DNA from: Sphingosinicella soli
GTDB lineage: Bacteria; Pseudomonadota; Alphaproteobacteria; Sphingomonadales; Sphingomonadaceae
Direction of reading: 5' to 3'
NCBI RefSeq assembly: GCF_014199685.1
Contig: NZ_JACHNZ010000040.1
Span: 1 to 34,895, forward strand
DNA: 34,895 bases
Part shown: in pieces, positions 9,246 through 17,036 of the stretch
Position numbering within the stretch: position 1 is the first letter of the stretch
Layout of the letters: each line of letters opens with the position of its first letter
Made by a program: the position numbers and the translations under genes
The notes under the pieces: generated by a model
Told to the model about the DNA's origin: nothing
The model's database searches: none
Seen by the model: the letters and a program-made list of their open reading frames with translations, nothing else

Positions 9246-10181
9246 GTGAAAACCGCAATCGCCGACCGACTGAGCCCCGTTTCGATCGATGCCTGTCCTG
9301 CGGCGTTTTCGCGGCGTCTGATGCACGACTTCAGGACATACGGATTCGGCGTGGTGACGGACCACGGCATCCCGGCCGAAACCATACGCGCGGCTGAGAC
9401 GGCAGCACGCCGTCTGTTCGCGCTGCCGGACGCGGTGAAACGGCAATGGCATATCCGCGGCGCCGGGGGGGCGCGCGGATATACGCCGTTCGGTATCGAG
9501 GCCGCCAAGGACGCCGCGACGGCGGACCAGAAGGAGTTCTGGCATGTCGGCCGCGCGCTTCCCGCGGGGCATCGTTACGAGGCGGTCATGCCGCCGAACG
9601 TCTGGCCCGACGTTCCGGGCTTTCGCGAGGCGGCACTCGATATCTTCGCGGCGTTCGAAGCGACGGGCGCGCGCCTGCTCGAAGCCATTGCCATCGGGCT
9701 CAACCTGCCCGCGGATTTTTTCGCCGCCCCGACGCGCGAGGGCAACAGCGTGCTGCGCTTCCTGCATTATCCGCCGCAGCCCGCAGCGCCGAGCGGCATC
9801 CGCGCTGCGGCGCACGAGGACATCAACGTCATCACGCTGCTGCTGGGCGCGCAGGAAGCCGGGCTTGAACTGCTGACGCGCGACGGGACATGGCTTGCCG
9901 TGAAACCGCCCGAAGGCGCGCTTGTCGTCAACATCGGCGACATGCTGCAGCGCCTGAGCAATCACGTGCTGCCATCGACAACGCACCGTGTATCGAACCC
10001 GGTCGGCGAGGCGGCGAAGCGCGCGCGCTATTCGATGCCGTTCTTCCTGCACTTCGCGCCCGACTATCTGATCGAGACGCTGCCGGGCTGCATCACGCCC
10101 GACAATCCCGACCGCTATCCCGAGGGATTGACGGCCAACGCCTATCTGATCGAACGTCTTCGGGAGATCCGGTTGCTGTAA
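9246..10181 (+). CDS. 2-oxoglutarate/Fe(II)-type oxygenase (isopenicillin N synthase-like)
   Basis: A 311-residue non-heme iron oxygenase of the isopenicillin N synthase family. The N-terminal DIOX_N-like region contains FRTYGFGVVTDHGIP; the double-stranded beta-helix core supplies iron ligands His190 and Asp192 (AAHEDIN) and His247 (TTHRVSNP), and the co-substrate-binding pair Arg261/Ser263 in RARYSMPFF. These match family spacing, so the enzyme should be active. The substrate is not predictable; bacterial relatives act in catabolism or specialised metabolism. I take the GTG at 9246, just before the conserved domain; upstream alternatives at 9168 would add a poor-quality leader, and the ribosome-binding site is weak. 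An AraC-type regulator follows after 88 bp. Confidence 0.88.
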   Translation: MKTAIADRLSPVSIDACPAAFSRRLMHDFRTYGFGVVTDHGIPAETIRAAETAARRLFALPDAVKRQWHIRGAGGARGYTPFGIEAAKDAATADQKEFWHVGRALPAGHRYEAVMPPNVWPDVPGFREAALDIFAAFEATGARLLEAIAIGLNLPADFFAAPTREGNSVLRFLHYPPQPAAPSGIRAAAHEDINVITLLLGAQEAGLELLTRDGTWLAVKPPEGALVVNIGDMLQRLSNHVLPSTTHRVSNPVGEAAKRARYSMPFFLHFAPDYLIETLPGCITPDNPDRYPEGLTANAYLIERLREIRLL

Positions 10182-10269
10182 ATCCGCCGGGAATTTCTTT
10201 CGGGAACGGAACAATACGCGTTCGTAATCAGTTGCGTGGACGTACAGAATTGAGCCGGAAGAGCCATTC

Positions 10270-11106
10270 ATGCTGCAGTCGCGCAGTTATGCACCCTCGC
10301 CTCGCCTCGCGCCCTATGTGGCGCGCCATTACGTGTTCCGTGCGGCGCTTCCTCCCGATTTCACGATGGTGGATCGCCTGCTCGCCGAAACGGCGTTTGT
10401 CCGTATCCTCATCACCGGAGACTGGGCGGCGGAAACGTCGGAGGGGGCGTGGGAGCGACCGGGCGACGTGCTGCTCTTCGGGGCCAACGCAAAGCCCTTT
10501 CGGGTGCGGGTGCGCGGGCCGTTCTTCATCGTCGGCATCGCGCTGCGCCCCTCCGGCTGGCGCGCGCTTTCCGACCGCCCTGCTTCGGACTTCGCCGACC
10601 GCATGGTCCGCCTTGCCGACGTGTGGGGCGAGGACGCCGAAGCGCGGCTCGCGGCGGTTGCGACGCTGACCGACGACGATGCGATCGTCTCGATCTGCGA
10701 AGACGCGATCGCCGCCCGGTTGACTGTGCCCGGACGGGTGAACGCCGCAATGGAGCGCCTCGAAACCGTCGCGCGCCTCGACAGCGCGACGCGCGTGGAA
10801 GACCTCGCCGACCAGCTCGGCATCTCGTCGCGCCAGCTCGAGCGGCTGTCGACGGCGCATTTCGGGCATACGCCCAAGACCGTGATGCGGCGCAGCCGCT
10901 TCCTCGACATGGCCGCCGCCGTGCGCGGGCTCGGCGATCCCGACGAGAGCTATCTCGCCGCGCTGCGCTATTTCGACCAGTCGCACCGCACCCGCGAGTT
11001 CAAGCACTTCATCGGGATGACGCCCGCCGAGTTCGAGCGGACGCCGACGCCGCTGCTCGACGCCGGCATCCAGCTGCGCCAGGACCGCAAACAGCACCGG
11101 CTGTAA
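10270..11106 (+). CDS. AraC-family transcriptional regulator
   Basis: A 278-residue regulator. Residues about 1-150 form an N-terminal sensing domain of the type found in AraC proteins that lack a classical cupin, starting SYAPSPRLAPYVARHYVF. The C-terminal part (about 165-260) carries two helix-turn-helix units: RVEDLADQLGISSRQLERLS and the SYLAALRYFDQSHRTREFKHF helix followed by GMTPAEFER, the AraC signature. The ATG at 10270 has a GGAAGAG site 7 bp upstream. The gene follows the oxygenase on the same strand and could control it or its own synthesis; this is inference from position only. Confidence 0.88.
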   Translation: MLQSRSYAPSPRLAPYVARHYVFRAALPPDFTMVDRLLAETAFVRILITGDWAAETSEGAWERPGDVLLFGANAKPFRVRVRGPFFIVGIALRPSGWRALSDRPASDFADRMVRLADVWGEDAEARLAAVATLTDDDAIVSICEDAIAARLTVPGRVNAAMERLETVARLDSATRVEDLADQLGISSRQLERLSTAHFGHTPKTVMRRSRFLDMAAAVRGLGDPDESYLAALRYFDQSHRTREFKHFIGMTPAEFERTPTPLLDAGIQLRQDRKQHRL

Positions 11107-11174
11107 GTGGGCGAAGTGGAGGCCAAGACACTGCTGACATTTCGGTTGGAAAAATATCCTTATTTTACAATGAC

Positions 11175-12476
11175 TTATTCGCCGAACACGCGCTTGAAGG
11201 TCGTGTCGACGTGCTTGAAGTGATACCCGAGATCGAAGAGCCCTTCGAGCTGCGCATCGGAAAGCTGCGCGGTGACATCGGGATCGGCCTTGAGCAGATC
11301 GAGAAGCTGGAGCTGCCCGTCTGAATCCCACACTTTCATCGCGTTTCGCTGCACGAGCCGGTACGAATCCTCGCGGCTGACCCCCGCCTGCGTGAGCGCC
11401 AGCAGCACGCGCTGCGAGTGGATGAGGCCGCCCATCTTGTCGAGATTCCTGCGCATCCGCTCCGGATAGATGAGCAGCTTGTCGATCACGCCGGTGAGGC
11501 GGACGAGCGCGAAATCGAGCGTTACCGTCGCATCCGGCCCGATCATGCGCTCGACCGACGAGTGCGAGATGTCGCGCTCGTGCCAGAGCGCGACGTTTTC
11601 CATCGCCGGAATCGTATAGCCGCGCACGAGACGGGCGAGGCCGGTGAGGTTTTCGGTGAGCACGGGGTTGCGCTTGTGCGGCATCGCCGACGAGCCCTTC
11701 TGGCCGGGCGAGAAATACTCCTCCGCCTCCAGCACCTCGGTGCGCTGCAGGTGGCGGATTTCCACAGCCAGCCGCTCGACCGACGAGGCGATGACGCCGA
11801 GCGTGGCGAAATACATCGCGTGGCGGTCGCGCGGGATCACCTGCGTCGAGACCGGCTCGGGCTTGAGCCCCATCGCCTTCGCGACATGCTCCTCGACGCG
11901 CGGATCGATGTTCGCGAAGGTGCCGACCGCGCCGGAAATGGCGCAGGTGGCGACCTCTTCACGCGCCGCGACCATGCGCGCGCGGCAGCGTTCGAATTCG
12001 GCATAGGCCTGCGCGAGCTTGAGCCCGAAGGTGGTCGGCTCGGCATGGATGCCGTGGCTGCGGCCCATCGTCGGCGTCATCTTGTGTTCAAACGCGCGGC
12101 GCTTGATCGCGGCGAGCAGCGCATCGAGATCGGCGATGATGAGATCCGACGCGCGCACCAGCTGCACGCTCAGGCAGGTATCGAGCACGTCGGAGCTGGT
12201 CATGCCCTGATGGACGAAGCGCGCCTCCTCGCCGACATGCTCGGCAAGGCTGGTGAGGAAGGCGATGACGTCGTGCTTCACCTCGCGCTCGATCTCGTCG
12301 ATGCGCGCGACGTCGAAGCCGCCGCGTTCCCATACCGCCTTCGCCGCCTCGCGGGGCACGACGCCGAGCTCGACGAGCGCATCCATGGCGTGCGCCTCGA
12401 TCTCGAACCAGATCTGGAAACGGGTTTCGGGTTCCCAGATCGATGTCATCTCGGGGCGGCTGTAACGTGGAATCAT
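11175..12476 (-). CDS. purB: adenylosuccinate lyase
   Basis: Adenylosuccinate lyase (433 aa) acts twice in purine synthesis, releasing fumarate from SAICAR and from adenylosuccinate. It belongs to the fumarase/aspartase superfamily. Motifs visible are TSSDVLDT (93-100), the general-acid histidine in GRSHGIHAEP (His141), and the signature loop GSSAMPHKRNP (261-271) with the catalytic serine. Length and both termini agree with the PurB type found in alphaproteobacteria and Bacillus (about 430 aa). The ATG at 12476 follows AGGAG at good spacing. The next gene upstream on the same strand is radC, separated by 266 bp filled with repeats, so purB probably has its own promoter or is read through those hairpins. 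Confidence 0.97.
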   Translation of the reverse strand: MIPRYSRPEMTSIWEPETRFQIWFEIEAHAMDALVELGVVPREAAKAVWERGGFDVARIDEIEREVKHDVIAFLTSLAEHVGEEARFVHQGMTSSDVLDTCLSVQLVRASDLIIADLDALLAAIKRRAFEHKMTPTMGRSHGIHAEPTTFGLKLAQAYAEFERCRARMVAAREEVATCAISGAVGTFANIDPRVEEHVAKAMGLKPEPVSTQVIPRDRHAMYFATLGVIASSVERLAVEIRHLQRTEVLEAEEYFSPGQKGSSAMPHKRNPVLTENLTGLARLVRGYTIPAMENVALWHERDISHSSVERMIGPDATVTLDFALVRLTGVIDKLLIYPERMRRNLDKMGGLIHSQRVLLALTQAGVSREDSYRLVQRNAMKVWDSDGQLQLLDLLKADPDVTAQLSDAQLEGLFDLGYHFKHVDTTFKRVFGE

Positions 12477-12550
12477 GCGCGGGGCTCCTGTTCAGGGCCG
12501 CGCGGGTAGCAGACGGGGGACACGGTTTCCAGAGCGTGTGGTCTGGGTTT

Positions 12551-12600
12551 CTTTGTTCGCCCCTCTCCCCGGCCCTCTCCCCGGCGGGGAGAGGGAGATG
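12551..12600. repeat. CCCTCTCCCC-type intergenic repeat, copy 1
   Basis: CTTTGTTCGCC followed by two CCCTCTCCCCGG units and the complementary arm GGGGAGAGGG. The second unit (12573-12582) and that arm (12586-12595) form a perfect 10-bp stem with a 3-base loop. A second copy with the same leading sequence and one more unit lies at 18671-18730. It sits between purB and the larger palindrome next to radC. Confidence 0.85.
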
Positions 12601-12744
12601 AGGGTGTGCGGGGATTCAGTTCAGGGCGGAGCGAAAATGGTGGATTTCGAGAACCGGAGCGGAGCGTACTAAAAGTACGTGAGCACCGGAAGCGCAGAAA
12701 GCCGCCGTTTGCAGCCCGTCCTGGGCTGAACCCCCGCACACCCT
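12601..12744. repeat. 144-bp near-palindromic intergenic element adjoining radC
   Basis: The outer 29 bases (12601-12629) match the reverse complement of the last 29 (12716-12744) at 25 positions, both beginning AGGGTGTGCGGGG. The centre is a perfect 6-bp stem CGTACT/AGTACG around AAA (12665-12679). Between these, partly complementary segments such as ACCGG (12653-12657 region) and CCGG (12686-12689) make a long cruciform or RNA hairpin possible. The right edge contains two bases of the radC stop codon. The text resembles dispersed intergenic repeats of sphingomonads (recollection, unchecked). No protein coding is evident. Confidence 0.8.
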
Positions 12745-13435
12745 AGAGGAGGCCGAGGGCCTTGAAGCTGGCGTGCCCTTCGCGGCCGATGACGATGTGG
12801 TCGTGAAGCTGGATGCCGAGCACGCGCGCCGCATCGCGGACGTGGCCGGTGAGCTGGATGTCGTCCCGGCTCGGTTTCGGGTCGCCCGAGGGGTGATTGT
12901 GGACAAGGATGAGCGCGGTTGCGCCGAGATCGAGCGCGCGGTGGATAACTTCGCGGACGTAAACCGAGGTCTGGTTCACGGTGCCGTCCGACATCGCCTC
13001 GTCGGCGATCAGCACGTTGCGCGAATCGAGGAACAGCACGCGGAAGCGTTCACGGCCGAGGTGCGCCATGTCGGCGTGAAGATAATCGAGCAGCGCCTGC
13101 CAGCCGGCGAGCACGGGCTTGCCGTAGACATTGGCACGCTGCAGGCGAAGCGCCGAGGCGCGCACGAAGGCGAGCGTGGCGATCACCGTTTCCCCGACGC
13201 CGGGGACGCGCTTCAGATCGCGCGGCTCCGCCGCGATGACGGCGGCGTAGGAACTGAACCGCGCGATCAGCGCCTTCGCCAGCGGTTTGGTGTCGCGGCG
13301 GGGGATGGCGAGGCCGAGGATATATTCGAGCAGCTCGTAATCGTGAAAAGCATCGCCGCCGCCCTGCAGCATACGGGCGCGCATGCGGGCGCGGTGCCCC
13401 GCATCGGGAGAAGAATCAGGGTCCATATCGGCCAT
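12743..13435 (-). CDS. radC: RadC-family JAB domain protein
   Basis: A 230-residue RadC protein. Residues about 1-100 hold a helix-hairpin-helix region (LKRVPGVGETVIATL), and about 105-230 the MPN/JAMM domain with the metal motif LVHNHPSGDPKPSRDD and upstream AMSDGTVNQTSVYVREV. Once linked to DNA repair, RadC has no settled biochemical function; the intact JAMM site suggests a metalloprotease or nuclease-like activity. The ATG at 13435 lacks a clear Shine-Dalgarno. It diverges from the aminotransferase gene (start 13512) and is followed immediately by the 144-bp palindrome, which starts within its stop codon. Confidence 0.93.
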   Translation of the reverse strand: MADMDPDSSPDAGHRARMRARMLQGGGDAFHDYELLEYILGLAIPRRDTKPLAKALIARFSSYAAVIAAEPRDLKRVPGVGETVIATLAFVRASALRLQRANVYGKPVLAGWQALLDYLHADMAHLGRERFRVLFLDSRNVLIADEAMSDGTVNQTSVYVREVIHRALDLGATALILVHNHPSGDPKPSRDDIQLTGHVRDAARVLGIQLHDHIVIGREGHASFKALGLL

Positions 13436-13511
13436 GAAACGAAACTAGCCGCAAGCCGGGGGGCTGGGCCAGTCCCTTGCGGGCGCCGGGCCGTTCTGGC
13501 TTAAAAGAAAG

Positions 13512-14654
13512 ATGAGCATCATCCCCTGCCAGCGCGACCGCTTCGAGATCCCGCGCGATGTCGCGTACCTGAACTGCGCCTACATGTCCCCGCTCGCCCG
13601 CGACGTCACCGAGGCGATCAACAAAGGTGCAGCGCTGAAAACCGCACCCTGGACGTACACGCCTGCGGACTTTTTCGCGCACACCGAAGCGCTGCGCACC
13701 CGGTTCGCGGCGCTTGCCGGGGGCCGCCCGGACGATTTCGCGCTCGTCCCCTCCGTCAGCTACGGACTCGCGGTCGCCGCGCGGAACCTGCCGCTGAGGC
13801 CCGGGCAGGAGATTATCGTGCTGGCGGACCAGTTCCCCTCCAACCTCTACGTCTGGCGCGAGCACGCCACCGCGCAGGGCGCGCGCATCGTGACGGTGAC
13901 GCGCGGAGACGGCGAGGCGTGGACGCCCGCCGTGCTCGCCGCGATCGGCCCGGACACGGGCATCGTCGCCGTGCCGAACTGCCACTGGGCGGACGGCGGC
14001 TTCGTCGATCTGGACGCCGTGGGCGCGGCCTGCCGCAAGGCCGGGGCGGCGCTCGCGCTCGATCTTACCCAGTCGATCGGCGCGCTGCCGTTCGACGCAG
14101 GCCGCGTGCAGCCCGATTTCATGGTCGCGGCCTGCTACAAGTGGGGCATGGGCCCCTACGGCACTGCCATGCTGTATGTCGCGCCCAAGCATCAGGGCGG
14201 CACACCCATTGAGCACAACTGGATGAACCGGGGCGGCAGCGAGGATTTTTCCCGGCTGGTCGATTACCGCGACGATTTCCAGCCCGGCGCGCGCCGGTTC
14301 GACATGGGCGAGAAATCAAACCCGCCGCAGGTGATGGGCGCCGCCGCCGCGATCGACATGCTGATCGGCTGGGGCGTCGCGAACATCGCCGAAACGCTGG
14401 GCGCGCGAAATCTCGCGCTCGGCGAGGCGGCGCGCGGCATCGGCCTTCTGGCGCCCGATCCGGCCACGCGGGCGCCGCATTTTCTTTCGCTCGGCTTTCC
14501 GGGAGACGTGCCCGCCGGGCTGCCCGAACGCCTGGCCCGGGAAAACGTCTTCGTGTCGCTGCGCGGCCGATCGCTGCGCGTGACGCCGCATCTCTATAAC
14601 GACGATACCGACTGCGACCGGCTGATCGCAGTGCTGCAGAAGGCGCTGCGCTGA
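13512..14654 (+). CDS. class V aminotransferase (cysteine desulfurase/kynureninase-like)
   Basis: A 380-residue fold-type I PLP enzyme of the class V aminotransferase family. Seen motifs: YLNCAYMSPL at the N-terminus, LVPSVSYGLAVAA, VPNCHWADGG, LDLTQSIGALPFD with the PLP-binding Asp, and the probable Schiff-base Lys210 in ACYKWGMGPYG. The usual cysteine-desulfurase catalytic Cys loop is not obvious, so a different lyase or transaminase reaction is likely; substrate unknown. The ATG at 13512 follows AAAGAAAG. Its stop overlaps the start of the GNAT gene by one base (TGATG), indicating translational coupling and a shared pathway. Confidence 0.88.
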   Translation: MSIIPCQRDRFEIPRDVAYLNCAYMSPLARDVTEAINKGAALKTAPWTYTPADFFAHTEALRTRFAALAGGRPDDFALVPSVSYGLAVAARNLPLRPGQEIIVLADQFPSNLYVWREHATAQGARIVTVTRGDGEAWTPAVLAAIGPDTGIVAVPNCHWADGGFVDLDAVGAACRKAGAALALDLTQSIGALPFDAGRVQPDFMVAACYKWGMGPYGTAMLYVAPKHQGGTPIEHNWMNRGGSEDFSRLVDYRDDFQPGARRFDMGEKSNPPQVMGAAAAIDMLIGWGVANIAETLGARNLALGEAARGIGLLAPDPATRAPHFLSLGFPGDVPAGLPERLARENVFVSLRGRSLRVTPHLYNDDTDCDRLIAVLQKALR

Positions 14655-15109
14655 TGGAAATTCGCCTCGACGATCTGCAAGGGCCCGAAATCGCCGCGAT
14701 GCTGCAGGCGCATCTCGACGAGATGCACCGCCATTCGCCCGCCGAAAGCGTTCATGCGCTGGACCTCGACGCGCTGCGCGTGCCCGAGATCACCTTCTGG
14801 ACGGTGTGGGACGAAGGCGTGCTGCTGGGCTGCGGCGCGCTGCGCGAACTCGACGCGAAGCACGGCGAGATCAAATCGATGCGGACCGACGAGCGCCACC
14901 GCAGGCGCGGCGTCGCGACGGTTCTGCTGGACCACATCATCGAGGAGGCGCGGCGGCGCGGCTATGCCCGGCTGAGCCTGGAGACCGGAACGCCCGCCGC
15001 GTTCGACGCCGCGCGGCTGCTCTATGCGAGCCGCGGTTTCACGCTGTGCCCGCCGTTCGGGGATTATCGCGAAGACCCCTACAGCGTGTGCATGTCGCTG
15101 GCGCTGTGA
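14654..15109 (+). CDS. GNAT-family N-acetyltransferase
   Basis: A 151-residue GNAT acetyltransferase. The acetyl-CoA pyrophosphate-binding loop RHRRRGVATVLLDHII follows the strand GEIKSMRT, then LSLETGT and the C-terminal AARLLYASRGFTLCPPFGDY, all in the standard order. It resembles the YafP/PhnO-like small-molecule acetyltransferases; the substrate is unknown. The ATG overlaps the aminotransferase stop codon by one base, so translation is probably coupled. It converges on map, with a long inverted repeat between the two. Confidence 0.9.
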   Translation: MEIRLDDLQGPEIAAMLQAHLDEMHRHSPAESVHALDLDALRVPEITFWTVWDEGVLLGCGALRELDAKHGEIKSMRTDERHRRRGVATVLLDHIIEEARRRGYARLSLETGTPAAFDAARLLYASRGFTLCPPFGDYREDPYSVCMSLAL

Positions 15110-15129
15110 ACCGCCACATCCTGCCCTCG

Positions 15130-15209
15130 GTCATGCTGAACTCGTTTCAGCATCCATAGGGCAGCGCCGCCGCACCGCCGCATGGACCCTGAAACGAGTT
15201 CAGGGTGAC
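15130..15209. repeat. long inverted repeat between convergent genes (GTCATGCTGAACTC type)
   Basis: Two 28-base arms (15130-15157 and 15182-15209) match in inverted orientation at 24 of 28 positions, sharing the block CTGAACTCGTTTCAG. The loop is 24 bp. It lies between the convergent GNAT and map genes and could act as a bidirectional terminator or be a dispersed palindromic repeat; there is no T-tract. Repeats of this GTCATGCTGAA...TCCAT form are common between genes in alphaproteobacteria (recollection). Confidence 0.8.
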
Positions 15210-15229
15210 GGTTCTTGGGAGGTGGGCGG

Positions 15230-16048
15230 TCAGGCCGCGTAGGGCGGGTGGTCGAAGCCGCCGGGGGACTTCGTGAAGATCTCGCAGCCGGTTTCGGTGA
15301 TGCCGATCGAATGTTCGAACTGCGCGGAAAGCGAGCGGTCGCGCGTGACCGCCGTCCAGCCATCGTCGAGCACCTTCACGTCGGCGCGGCCGAGATTGAT
15401 CATCGGCTCGATCGTGAAGAACATGCCCGGCTTCAGCAGCACGCCGCGCCCCGGCTTGCCGACATGGACGACGCTCGGCTCGTCGTGGAACACGCGCCCG
15501 AGACCGTGCCCGCAGAAATCGCGCACGATGCCGCAGCGCTGCTCTTCGGCGTAAGACTGGATGGCGTGGCCGATGTCGCCGAGGCGGTTGCCGGGTTTCG
15601 CCGCCGCGATACCGCGCATCAGGCATTCATAGGTGATATCGACAAGGCGGCGCGCCTTGAGCGGCACATCGCCGACAAGGAACATGCGGCTGGTATCGCC
15701 GTGCCAGCCGTCGACGATGACGGTGATGTCGATATTGGCGATATCGCCCTTTACCAGCTTCTTCGCGCTGGGGATGCCGTGGCAGACGACGTGGTTGATG
15801 CTGATGCAGCTGGAATGGCTGTAGCCCTTGTAGAACACGGTGGCGGGAACGCCGCCGCGCTCGCGCACGAATTCATAGACCATCGTGTCGAGATCGATCG
15901 TGCGGGCGCCGGGCACGACGTGCGGCACCAGCATATCGAGCGCCGCCGCGGCGAGCCGGCCCGCGCGGCGCATGCCTTCGAACGCTTCGGGGCCGTGCAG
16001 CTTGATGCCCGACGCATCGAGAATGACGTCTGAAACTTCCATATCCAT
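15230..16048 (-). CDS. map: type I methionine aminopeptidase
   Basis: Methionine aminopeptidase (272 aa) removes the initiator Met from nascent proteins. All five metal ligands are present: Asp107, Asp118, His181, Glu214 and Glu245, each exactly ten residues later than in the E. coli enzyme, and the substrate-pocket histidine is in NHVVCHGIP (His90). The C-terminus GCEIFTKSPGGFDHPPY is typical of the alphaproteobacterial form. The N-terminal extension of about ten residues also matches these forms. The ATG at 16048 has an AGGATAGGG site; a second ATG two codons later is possible. It diverges from the CinA-type gene. Confidence 0.96.
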   Translation of the reverse strand: MDMEVSDVILDASGIKLHGPEAFEGMRRAGRLAAAALDMLVPHVVPGARTIDLDTMVYEFVRERGGVPATVFYKGYSHSSCISINHVVCHGIPSAKKLVKGDIANIDITVIVDGWHGDTSRMFLVGDVPLKARRLVDITYECLMRGIAAAKPGNRLGDIGHAIQSYAEEQRCGIVRDFCGHGLGRVFHDEPSVVHVGKPGRGVLLKPGMFFTIEPMINLGRADVKVLDDGWTAVTRDRSLSAQFEHSIGITETGCEIFTKSPGGFDHPPYAA

Positions 16049-16160
16049 GGCCCTATCCTAACGCGCTCTGAATACCCAAACTGATCCGATCGGGCAACGG
16101 TCGCGCATCGCCGCGCCATCACGCTTTACCCTGTCGGCGGCTGCGGCTACGGATAGCCGC

Positions 16161-16913
16161 ATGGCCGAAACCCGCATCTGGACCGCCGCGCTCGTCGTCA
16201 TCGGCGACGAGATTCTCTCCGGCCGAACCCAGGACGCCAACCTCGCCTATCTCGCGAAATGGCTTAACATTCAGGGCATACAGCTTGCCGAGGCGCGCGT
16301 CGTCGCCGATCAGATGGGTGCCATCGTCAGCGCCGTCAATGCCTGCCGCGCAGAGTGCGACTATGTGTTCACCACCGGCGGCATCGGGCCGACCCACGAC
16401 GACATCAGCGTCGACGCGGTCGCCGAGGCGCTGGGCCTGCCTGTCGTGCTGCACCCCGCAGCCGAAGCGATGCTGCGCCAGTATTACGGCGAACGCATCA
16501 CCGAGGCGCGGCTGCGCATGGCGCGCGTGCCCGAAGGCGCCGACCTGATCGAAAACCCGGTTTCCGGCGCGCCCGGCATTCGCATCGGCAACGTGTTCAT
16601 GCTGGCGGGCGTGCCCAAGATCACGCAGGGCATGCTCGCAGGGCTCGACGGCAAGCTCGAAGGCGGGCTGCCCGTGCTCGACCGCACGGTGGGCGCGTGG
16701 GTGCCCGAAAGCAGCGTCTCCGAACTGCTGATCGCGGTGGAGCGGGAAAAGCCGGGCATCCAGATCGGCAGCTATCCCTTCTGGCGGGAGGGGCGCATCG
16801 GCGCCAACTTCGTGATCCGCAGCCGCGAACAGCCCGCGCTCGACGACGCCGCCGCGCGGCTGATGCAGGCGCTCTCCGCCGCCGGACACGACCCCCTCGA
16901 CGGCGCGATCTAG
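16161..16913 (+). CDS. CinA-type molybdopterin-binding (MoCF) domain protein
   Basis: A 250-residue protein with a MoCF biosynthesis domain of the CinA N-terminal type: ALVVIGDEILSGRTQDAN at the start, VFTTGGIGPTHDDIS in the core, and NVFMLAGVPKI near residue 135-150. The C-terminal nicotinamide-nucleotide amidase half of full CinA is absent, and the protein ends where that would begin, as in the single-domain alphaproteobacterial family. Full CinA proteins hydrolyse ADP-ribose; whether this short form does is unknown. An ACGGATAG site precedes the ATG. It diverges from map and is followed by tRNA-Leu after 29 bp. Confidence 0.9.
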   Translation: MAETRIWTAALVVIGDEILSGRTQDANLAYLAKWLNIQGIQLAEARVVADQMGAIVSAVNACRAECDYVFTTGGIGPTHDDISVDAVAEALGLPVVLHPAAEAMLRQYYGERITEARLRMARVPEGADLIENPVSGAPGIRIGNVFMLAGVPKITQGMLAGLDGKLEGGLPVLDRTVGAWVPESSVSELLIAVEREKPGIQIGSYPFWREGRIGANFVIRSREQPALDDAAARLMQALSAAGHDPLDGAI

Positions 16914-16942
16914 AGACGCTAGGCACGCCCGACACCGCAGCG

Positions 16943-17030
16943 GCCCACGTGGCGGAATTGGTAGACGCAAGGGACTTAAAATCCCTCGGGAGTTTCTCCC
17001 TTGCCGGTTCGATCCCGGCCGTGGGCACCA
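16943..17030 (+). tRNA. tRNA-Leu (anticodon TAA), CCA encoded
   Basis: A class II tRNA. The acceptor arm GCCCACG pairs with CGTGGGC, followed by discriminator A and an encoded CCA (17028-17030). The D arm contains GGTAGACGC, the anticodon stem AGGGA/TCCCT encloses the loop CTTAAAA giving anticodon TAA, a long variable arm (CGGGAGTTTCTCCC) follows, and the T arm has GCCGGTTCGATCCCGGC. It should decode UUA and UUG, rare codons in this GC-rich genome. It lies 29 bp after the CinA-type gene and 7 bp before the stop of the convergent membrane-protein gene. No integrase or duplicated 3' end is nearby. Confidence 0.97.
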
Positions 17031-17036
17031 AGGGCT

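Noticed and set aside
12551-12744. Possible CRISPR or insertion sequence in the purB-radC gap
   Set aside because: Repeat units are contiguous without spacers, no cas gene is nearby, and no transposase frame or flanking target duplication is seen.
16943-17030. tRNA-Leu as an attachment site for an integrated island
   Set aside because: No integrase follows and I see no repeated copy of the tRNA 3' end in the window.
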